A DNA stretch of 6,209 nucleotides. Source: Verrucomicrobiales bacterium (GTDB lineage Bacteria > Verrucomicrobiota > Verrucomicrobiia > Verrucomicrobiales > Akkermansiaceae). The DNA is taken from contig DPWT01000122.1 in assembly GCA_003527555.1 (NCBI GenBank), positions 1-6,209 on the forward strand. Reading direction: 5' to 3'. Positions 1-4,630 of this stretch are shown here, in pieces. Under the pieces are notes generated by a model. It was not told the origin of the DNA, made no database searches, and saw nothing but the letters and a program-made list of their open reading frames with translations. The stretch's first letter is position 1, and each line of letters starts with the position of its first letter. The position numbers and the translations under genes were made by a program.

Positions 1-89
1 TTGAAGTACGCCTGACCCTTGGAGTTGTCCCAGCCGGCACGGAAACCGAGCCGACCAATGCGTCCAAACCCATTAATAGCGATATTCAT
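1..89 (-). CDS. Glyceraldehyde-3-phosphate dehydrogenase, N-terminal fragment (probably the ArsJ-associated arsenate-resistance type)
   Basis: Only the first 29 codons are present; the rest lies beyond the left edge. The translation begins MNIAINGFGRIGR, the hallmark first strand and glycine-rich NAD-binding turn of the GAPDH Rossmann fold (GxGxxG as GFGRIG). The start ATG (complement of 87-89) is fixed by this motif, which sits at the extreme N-terminus in the family. The stop of an ArsR-type regulator lies 34 bases upstream on the same strand, so the two are probably co-transcribed. In known arsR-gapdh-arsJ operons, this enzyme uses arsenate in place of phosphate to make 1-arseno-3-phosphoglycerate, which ArsJ exports. 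Assignment to that subtype is inferred from the neighbour alone. An ordinary glycolytic gap gene cannot be excluded, and arsJ would lie outside the window. No Shine-Dalgarno is visible; the upstream stretch is A/T-rich. Confidence 0.85.
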   Translation of the reverse strand, partial: MNIAINGFGRIGRLGFRAGWDNSKGQAYF

Positions 90-123
90 AATAATTTTTT
101 AGTATAGACAATAGATTTTGAGG

Positions 124-444
124 CTAGCAGCAAACCGGATTAGTAGCACACAGTTCGGGACGTCCTTGACAGCAGTCTTCGGTGAGAAATTGCATTAGTG
201 AGGACATGCCTTCAATGTTCAGTCGATATATGATGGATCGACCATCCCGCTCCGCGGTCACTAATCCTGCTTGCGATAGCTCTTTGAGGTGAAACGAAAG
301 TGTTGGTTTGGGGATAACAAGTTGATCTGAGATGTCTCCTGCGCATATCCCTTCATGCCCACAACGAACGAGTAAGCGAAATACCTCCAGTCTATTTGGT
401 TGTGCAAGCGCAGACAGTGCGTTAGCTGCAGTTTTTATTTCCAT
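124..444 (-). CDS. arsR: ArsR/SmtB-family arsenic-responsive transcriptional repressor
   Basis: A 106-residue winged-helix repressor expected to dimerise on its own promoter and release DNA on binding As(III). In this numbering, residues 5-28 (ANALSALAQPNRLEVFRLL region) are the typical family N-terminus. KPTLSFHLKELSQAGLV (46-62) is the helix-turn-helix and recognition helix, and the RDGRSIIYRL stretch (66-75) is the wing. The tail is cysteine-rich: C91, C92, C99, C105 and C106, plus C28 and C34 near the canonical metal-loop region. The C91-C92-x6-C99 pattern resembles the C-terminal As(III) site of Acidithiobacillus-type ArsR proteins rather than the E. coli CxC site. The start is chosen at the ATG at 444 because homologues begin around MEIK. 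In-frame upstream starts exist at 465 (ATG) and 507 (GTG); none has a clear ribosome site. Probably the first gene of an operon with the GAPDH fragment. The exact metal specificity is an inference. Confidence 0.88.
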   Translation of the reverse strand: MEIKTAANALSALAQPNRLEVFRLLVRCGHEGICAGDISDQLVIPKPTLSFHLKELSQAGLVTAERDGRSIIYRLNIEGMSSLMQFLTEDCCQGRPELCATNPVCC

Positions 445-457
445 GATTGTGGAAATA
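436..457. promoter_or_regulatory. Perfect inverted repeat, candidate ArsR operator
   Basis: TATTTCC at 436-442 is repeated inverted as GGAAATA at 451-457, with 8 bases between. It covers the proposed arsR start codon (442-444) and a possible -10 element. A/T-rich dyads over the promoter are usual for ArsR-family autoregulation. Use as an operator is inferred from position and symmetry. Confidence 0.45.
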
Positions 458-480
458 TCAAACATTATACGGACTGTCAA
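452..480 (-). promoter_or_regulatory. Possible arsR promoter
   Basis: On the minus strand a perfect TTGACA (475-480) is followed after 17 bases by a poor -10, TATTTC (452-457). A perfect TATAAT also lies at 464-469 but has no properly spaced -35; a second TTGACA at 493-498 is 23 bases away from it. Which hexamers are used cannot be decided from sequence. Either choice gives a very short leader before the ATG at 444. Confidence 0.3.
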
Positions 481-545
481 TTGCCAAGTGAGTGTCAAAA
501 AAGTCACACGGAAGCAAAAGCTGAGAAAATCTTGATGTGCTTTGG

Positions 546-572
546 GTGATAATTTGATGGTAAGTTTATCAC
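546..572. repeat. Inverted repeat upstream of the transposase-derived gene
   Basis: GTGATAA at 546-552 is matched perfectly by TTATCAC at 566-572 across 13 bases. It lies 28 bases before the ATG of the plus-strand gene, in the 92-155 base divergent gap with arsR (gap size depends on the arsR start). It may be an operator or a stem-loop. A TATAGT hexamer (584-589) sits between it and the start codon but has no good -35. Confidence 0.4.
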
Positions 573-599
573 TATTAATGTCTTATAGTTTCACTAAAG

Positions 600-2339
600 A
601 TGATTTTAGGTACAACTTACAGATTGCAGATCAACACATCGGTTCATCTCAAGGAACTGGATGATGAGGCGTGCCAGGCTCTTGTCTCTATCATGCATCA
701 TGTATCAATTTTGTATGGCGTTCAGATATTAACCTACCGAATCCGGTGGGCAAACATAATGATGTTAGTCGAGTCGAGGTTAGATTATTTTTCAATTAGA
801 GATTTTTTGGCTGCAGATGAGGGTGATTTAGGTAGTGGAAAAACCATGCTGTTTGATCATTTCAGCAAGTATTTTGGTGATAATGCTGTCGATTTATTGA
901 ACCATGAAATATCGAATATTGCTGAGTCACTGGGTGTATCAGAGGATATCGCGACGCATCGAGTAGCAAGAAGAATAGGGAATACTGAGGAGTTTCAGGT
1001 TCACGTGAGTAGGGATTTTAGTAAATGGGTAGAGCGAAATCGCCCTCAATTATTTTCTGAGTTGGATGGTCAAATTATTGGCGATGTAGCTCAAGGCTTG
1101 ATGGTAGAAGGTGATTATTCTCTGAGAAATACGGCATCGGAGATGGATCATGCGGCGGTTGATTTGGTTTTGGGGCATGACACACCTGCTGTATGTTCTG
1201 GTTATGCTGATGCTCTGAGAGGAAATCAGCATGCAATAACCGGTTTAAAGATACTGACGGCTTGTCCTGACATTGCCTCTGTGGAGAAATTAGAATATGG
1301 TGCATGGTTGCACATGGACCGTTCTGAGCTTTTGTCAGAGCTAGAGACAGAGGTGGGCAAGATTGAAGATACTTCCCTATCTAACTGTAATGGGCAGCAC
1401 TTAGTAAAAAGAAAAAGGAGGTCATCAAGAAGAGCATCTGTGGATCGTGTTAAAAAACAGGTGAGGGTTACATCTGAAATTCCTTTTGGGTTAAAGAGTG
1501 TTATATCCGGATTTATGTTACTACTCATTATCATCGGAGGTATGGGCTACTTTGCTTTGAATTCAGCTACTCAAAAAAACGCTTCGCCAGAGCCGCTGGA
1601 GGCTAATGAACTTGTTTTAGTTGATGATGCGAAGTCATACGAGTCAGATGATTTATCCATTCAATTAGGTGAGCTAGCTAGCCCTGAGGCATATGAACTA
1701 GCCAAAAAGTTTGCCATGAGTAGCGACCCTAATGAGAGGCTTAAGATGTCCCGAAATCCTGAGCAAACCAAAAAGCATCTACCCGATTACCCGGCGCAGG
1801 CCATCGATGTGCCAGCAGAAAGGATAGATAGAGGCAAAATATTAAGATCTTCTGACATCGTCTTTCGTGCATTCCCCGCCATTTTTTCTGATGGAAGTAG
1901 ACGTGTTATATGTGTGTTGATCACAGACGATGGATTGCGAGTCGACTGGGACTCTTATGCGTTTTATGGCACAGCGACTTGGCCGGAATTGCTGAGCGGG
2001 GAAAGAAAGACTGCTGATATTCGTGCGTTAGCTAGTCAAAGATCTTATTATAACTTCAATTATAGGGATGAAAACCAATGGCTATGCATCGAGTTGGTAA
2101 CCCCTGATTATGATCGTAGCCTCTATGCTTATGCACACCGTACATCTCAAACTGGGAAGATGCTCATCGGTTGGCTAAAAGATGCCCCTGCCAAAGCTAG
2201 GCGGCCTCTGACCCTGAGAATTTCATCAACTGCAGAGGATAGTAAGAGAAGGCAGTTTACGATTGAACGGTTGCTTGCTCTCAGTCCAGTGGTGGGCGAC
2301 GTGGATGCTGAGGATACCATAAATCTTGACGATTTATAG
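600..2339 (+). CDS. Membrane-anchored protein with a degenerate IS200/RAYT-like (Y1) transposase domain and a predicted periplasmic domain
   Basis: 579 residues, with no gene name I recognise. Residues 5-60 follow the Y1-transposase N-terminus: a TYRL strand, then a helix around LDDEACQALVSIMHHVSILYG, then a VQILTYRIRWANIMMLVE strand. The last aligns with the family pattern Y-x-(F/I)-M-S-N-H-x-H-x-L-(L/V). Both histidines of the HUH metal site are replaced (N52, M54). Residues 130-215 align with the C-terminal half of REP-associated transposases: a helix in FSKWVERN, then GLMVEGDYSLRNTAS, then CSGYADALRGN. The helix that should carry the nucleophilic tyrosine (about 131-149) has none. Residues 270-289 are very basic (KRKRRSSRR, VKKQVR). 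One hydrophobic helix spans about 299-320. By the positive-inside rule the N-terminal domain is cytoplasmic and residues 321-579 extracytoplasmic, with a core at about 418-565 containing RVDWDSYAFYG, SYYNFNYRD and C437/C496. This is the first possible start after an in-frame stop at 576. Loss of catalysis is seen directly; a DNA-binding or regulatory role is inference. Confidence 0.75.
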   Translation: MILGTTYRLQINTSVHLKELDDEACQALVSIMHHVSILYGVQILTYRIRWANIMMLVESRLDYFSIRDFLAADEGDLGSGKTMLFDHFSKYFGDNAVDLLNHEISNIAESLGVSEDIATHRVARRIGNTEEFQVHVSRDFSKWVERNRPQLFSELDGQIIGDVAQGLMVEGDYSLRNTASEMDHAAVDLVLGHDTPAVCSGYADALRGNQHAITGLKILTACPDIASVEKLEYGAWLHMDRSELLSELETEVGKIEDTSLSNCNGQHLVKRKRRSSRRASVDRVKKQVRVTSEIPFGLKSVISGFMLLLIIIGGMGYFALNSATQKNASPEPLEANELVLVDDAKSYESDDLSIQLGELASPEAYELAKKFAMSSDPNERLKMSRNPEQTKKHLPDYPAQAIDVPAERIDRGKILRSSDIVFRAFPAIFSDGSRRVICVLITDDGLRVDWDSYAFYGTATWPELLSGERKTADIRALASQRSYYNFNYRDENQWLCIELVTPDYDRSLYAYAHRTSQTGKMLIGWLKDAPAKARRPLTLRISSTAEDSKRRQFTIERLLALSPVVGDVDAEDTINLDDL

Positions 2340-2400
2340 GTAAGTTGGGGCATGTATTACCATGGATGTAATGCAAGCAGATCATTTAGATTCGCCCACT

Positions 2401-2423
2401 GGATAGCAATTAGGCTATTTTTT
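2401..2423 (+). terminator. Weak intrinsic terminator after the transposase-derived gene
   Basis: ATAGC (2403-2407), loop AATTAG, GCTAT (2414-2418), running into six T residues (2418-2423); two outer G-T pairs may extend the stem. It lies 61 bases after the stop codon at 2339. The stem is short and A/T-rich, so efficiency is doubtful. Confidence 0.4.
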
Positions 2424-2494
2424 GCCCTGCTATTCGAGCTTAATCAACAATGGTGATGTGCTGACAGCAAACCAAACTCCAATCCTTGTTTTTG

Positions 2495-2544
2495 GATTCT
2501 CAATAAATGGTGTATGTCCGAATGATTGAGACAATCAGAGAATC
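2495..2544. repeat. Cluster of overlapping inverted repeats between convergent genes
   Basis: Three pairings overlap. GATTCTC (2495-2501) pairs with GAGAATC (2538-2544). TCTCAAT (2498-2504) pairs with ATTGAGA (2525-2531). TGATTG (2523-2528) pairs with CAATCA (2532-2537) over a 3-base loop. The second pairing competes with both the first and the third. It lies in the 237-base gap between the ends of the converging genes at 2339 and 2577, which otherwise shows only the weak terminator. No T-tract follows on either strand, so it is not a standard terminator. Function unknown. Confidence 0.35.
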
Positions 2545-2576
2545 AGTTGTGAGGCGCCGAGTGCAGGTGAATAGTT

Positions 2577-3146
2577 CTATTTATTATCACCTTTTTGGTC
2601 TTTTTTAACCTCTTTTTTTTGTGCGGGCACAAACTTTAGAACTGTTCCGTTGATGCAGTATCGCTTGTCGGTGGGGGTGTCAAACCCTTCACCCGTGAAG
2701 ACATGTCCAAGGTGCGCGTCGCAGACGTTACAGCGGACTTCAATGCGAAAACCATCAAGGTCACGTATCGACTTTACGTTTTTTGCCTTCGATGGATCAT
2801 AAAATGATGGCCAGCCACAACGCGCATCAAATTTTTCTTTCGAGGAAAACAACTCAGCGTTGCAACCGACGCAGTAGTATGTGCCTGCGCCTTGTTTTTT
2901 GAACTGTTTATATACATCTCCACCTGGACGCTCAGTGCCCGCTTGACGTGCAATACGATACTGTTCCGGAGTGAGCTTTTCTCTCCATTCTTGCTCCGTT
3001 TTTTCCACAGGCTTTGTCGGTTGGGCGGGGGGAGTGTCTGATGTGTGCATGGGCTTTTGTTCTTCTGCAACGGTTGCTAAATGTGCGACCACGATCATAA
3101 TACTTCCAATAACGATATACGTAAGAAATTTACTGCGCACAAACAT
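2577..3146 (-). CDS. msrB: Exported peptide-methionine (R)-S-oxide reductase MsrB
   Basis: 189 residues. Reduces methionine-R-sulfoxide in oxidised proteins back to methionine. The MsrB domain occupies about residues 52-176. The structural zinc site is complete (C92-V-G-C95 and C139-N-V-C142). The catalytic cysteine is C164 in RYCIN. C110 in RCGWPSF is at the usual resolving position, and W112, H145, H148 (HLGHVF) and N166 are also present, so the enzyme should be active. The family's usual RYCINS continues here as RYCING. Residues 7-25 are a hydrophobic segment after two basic residues, acting as a signal peptide or N-terminal anchor; no lipobox cysteine is present. A Pro/Lys/Thr-rich linker (34-50) and a lysine-rich tail (177-189) flank the domain. 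This suggests repair of envelope proteins, with electrons from an unseen periplasmic donor. It follows mlaE by 61 bases on the same strand. No Shine-Dalgarno precedes the ATG. Confidence 0.95.
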   Translation of the reverse strand: MFVRSKFLTYIVIGSIMIVVAHLATVAEEQKPMHTSDTPPAQPTKPVEKTEQEWREKLTPEQYRIARQAGTERPGGDVYKQFKKQGAGTYYCVGCNAELFSSKEKFDARCGWPSFYDPSKAKNVKSIRDLDGFRIEVRCNVCDAHLGHVFTGEGFDTPTDKRYCINGTVLKFVPAQKKEVKKDQKGDNK

Positions 3147-3151
3147 AACTA

Positions 3152-3189
3152 ATTATATGCAAAGTAGAGCAAATGATGCGAGATGTCAA
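3152..3189 (-). promoter_or_regulatory. Possible msrB promoter
   Basis: In the mlaE-msrB gap the minus strand has a perfect TTGACA (3184-3189), then 17 bases, then TACTTT (3161-3166). A perfect TATAAT is at 3152-3157 but has no well-spaced -35. Either would start transcription within about 10 bases of the ATG at 3146. This would let msrB be expressed separately from mlaE. Confidence 0.28.
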
Positions 3190-3207
3190 ACACGCGCACA
3201 TCACCTA

Positions 3208-3996
3208 TTAATTTGCTAGCCCGATTGGTAGAAATACATTCAGCAACATAGTTAGGAAAAAATTTATGATCAGTATAGCCAGAGAGGAGAAAACCATAGC
3301 GCGTGTTGTTCCCTTACCGACACCTACAGCTCCGTCTTTTGCTTTCAATCCTTGGTGACAAGAAATAAGAACAATTAGGATTCCAAAAACAAAACCTTTA
3401 ATGAGGGCAATATAAATGTCTGCAATTTCCGTATGTTCCTGTGTGTGATGAACCCACCATGCTTCCGAGATACCGAATGTCTGAGTGCCGACCACCCAGC
3501 TGGCTGTAATACCGAAAGCCGAGGCCTCGGTGATAAGCAAAGGCACTGAGATTATCATTGCTATCATCCTCGGTGTTACCAAGTAATCGATGGGATTTAC
3601 ACTCATTGAGCGAAGGGCATCGACTTGTTCAGTGACTTGCATGGTGCCGATTTCTGCAGACATTGAGGCACCCACTCGCCCGGCCAACATGACTCCCGTG
3701 AGAACAGGGCCTAGTTCTCTTAGCATGCCCACACTCACTAATGCGCCTCCCATCGATTCCATTTTTAATCCACTGAGCTGAAATAGCCCTTGTGCTGCGA
3801 GTACTGCGCCGACAAACGCACCGGTTATGATGACAACTGGCTGCGACCTAAATCCGATTTCAACGATCTGGTTGAGGAGTATGCGCCCGCGTATTTTGCC
3901 GCGTAACAAAGACTCTAGGATTTTGCATGTAAGCTCATACAATTGCCCCAGATAATCTAGAAACAATAGAACTGGTTTGCCTAACGCTACGAGCAT
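3208..3996 (-). CDS. mlaE: MlaE/YrbE-family ABC transporter permease (phospholipid or other hydrophobic substrate transport)
   Basis: 262 residues, the normal length for MlaE. It is the inner-membrane permease of MCE-type lipid transporters, which move phospholipid between the inner and outer membranes with an ATPase (MlaF) and an MCE-domain protein (MlaD). The signature stretch GMLRELGPVLTGVMLAGRVG (about 92-111), continuing into an ASMSAEIGTMQVTEQVDAL motif, is fully conserved. An amphipathic N-terminal helix (about 1-35) precedes hydrophobic segments at roughly 52-75, 92-112, 145-172, 198-215 and 233-258. The genes for MlaF and MlaD are not adjacent: msrB follows 61 bases downstream, and an HU gene ending in a strong terminator lies upstream. 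It therefore probably has its own promoter and works with partners encoded elsewhere. ATG at 3996 has no visible Shine-Dalgarno. Confidence 0.93.
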   Translation of the reverse strand: MLVALGKPVLLFLDYLGQLYELTCKILESLLRGKIRGRILLNQIVEIGFRSQPVVIITGAFVGAVLAAQGLFQLSGLKMESMGGALVSVGMLRELGPVLTGVMLAGRVGASMSAEIGTMQVTEQVDALRSMSVNPIDYLVTPRMIAMIISVPLLITEASAFGITASWVVGTQTFGISEAWWVHHTQEHTEIADIYIALIKGFVFGILIVLISCHQGLKAKDGAVGVGKGTTRAMVFSSLAILIINFFLTMLLNVFLPIGLAN

Positions 3997-4002
3997 GACA
4001 AT

Positions 4003-4031
4003 AATCTATGCTTATTTACTAACTGCGCCAA
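4003..4031 (-). promoter_or_regulatory. Possible mlaE promoter
   Basis: Minus-strand TTGGCG (4026-4031), 17 bases, TAGATT (4003-4008), each matching 4 of 6 consensus positions. The upstream HU terminator means mlaE needs a promoter in this 65-base interval. The predicted start falls at or within a base or two of the ATG, so the message could be leaderless. Confidence 0.3.
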
Positions 4032-4061
4032 CGGCAAAAATAAAACGTATTCATCTTCAAC

Positions 4062-4097
4062 AAAAAAACCTGAACCACACTAAGCGGTTCAGGTTTT
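4062..4097 (-). terminator. Strong intrinsic terminator of the HU gene
   Basis: A perfect 12-bp stem: AAAACCTGAACC (4065-4076) with GGTTCAGGTTTT (4086-4097), around a 9-base loop. On the minus strand the stem runs into seven T residues (complement of 4062-4068). It starts 35 bases past the HU stop codon and separates HU transcription from mlaE. Confidence 0.9.
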
Positions 4098-4132
4098 CGG
4101 GTTAATGATTTATTAAGAGCTGAGCGCTTTTA

Positions 4133-4408
4133 TTAAAGCGAGCCCTTGAGGCTGGATGAGCACTTAAAACCAACTGTTTTGGAGGCTTTAATTTGCATGG
4201 CTTCACCAGTCTTCGGGTTGCGACCCTGACGGGCTGCACGATGTTTGACTGCGAAGGTACCAAATCCAATGAGTTGGACTTTACCATCACTTTTCACACC
4301 ACTTGCAATGCTATCAAGGACAGCGGCAAGGGCATCTTCTGCGCAACGTTTAGTTGCATCTTTCCCGAGGGAATTTTGAACGGCTTCGACGAGTTCGGAT
4401 TTATTCAT
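4133..4408 (-). CDS. hup: HU-family nucleoid DNA-binding protein
   Basis: 91 residues, the canonical HU length. A small dimeric protein that bends DNA and compacts the nucleoid. The N-terminus MNKSELVEAVQNSLG and helical dimer half are typical. GFGTF (48-52) starts the saddle, and the beta-arm carries RNPKTG (63-68) with P65, the proline that inserts into the DNA minor groove. The C-terminal helix is FKCSSSLKGSL, ending with an unusual serine-rich segment and a cysteine (C83) where lysine/glycine-type residues are commoner. HU and IHF cannot be separated with certainty, but the general sequence and KSELVEAV start favour HU. Monocistronic: a strong terminator follows, and upstream is a divergent gene. 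No clear Shine-Dalgarno; an AAAAGATCC stretch lies upstream. Confidence 0.95.
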   Translation of the reverse strand: MNKSELVEAVQNSLGKDATKRCAEDALAAVLDSIASGVKSDGKVQLIGFGTFAVKHRAARQGRNPKTGEAMQIKASKTVGFKCSSSLKGSL

Positions 4409-4546
4409 AACATGGATCTTTTGGCATCATTGGATGCTATTGTAAAGTTAAATAATACTCTATTTTCCCTAGGGATTGCTTGACTTGCGGATGGTTTTTG
4501 ATTGGCGGTTTCGCCGAGCTGTCTCCTCAAACCCCCATTTAGAGAG

Positions 4547-4566
4547 GTTTCTAACATGTTAGAAAC
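4547..4566. promoter_or_regulatory. Perfect 20-bp palindrome, candidate operator
   Basis: GTTTCTAACATGTTAGAAAC reads identically on both strands. A further TGTTAG half-site (4567-4572) repeats the inner TGTTAG (4557-4562) exactly 10 bp later, one helical turn. It lies in the 222-base divergent region between HU and the YiiX-like gene, 65 bases before the latter's first ATG. It has no T-tract and no loop, so a protein-binding site is more likely than a terminator. The regulator is unknown. Confidence 0.6.
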
Positions 4567-4630
4567 TGTTAGTGTAGAAGGAATATGGCTTTATTTAGAC
4601 CTTGATGCATATTGACGTCTCTCATTTGAT

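Noticed and set aside
1226..1534. Minus-strand open frame inside the transposase-derived gene
   Set aside because: Antisense shadow of a convincing plus-strand coding region; no recognisable domain.
4466..4475. TCCCTAGGGA 10-bp palindrome upstream of HU
   Set aside because: Short perfect palindromes of this size are common; no paired half-sites or spacing suggest a function.
4193..4483. Plus-strand open frame opposite the HU gene
   Set aside because: It lies antisense to a clear HU gene with all family motifs; the translation resembles nothing and is a shadow frame.
4504..4515. GGCG-GTTT-CGCC mini-hairpin
   Set aside because: Four-bp stem with no T-tract on either strand; too weak for a terminator and not placed like an operator.
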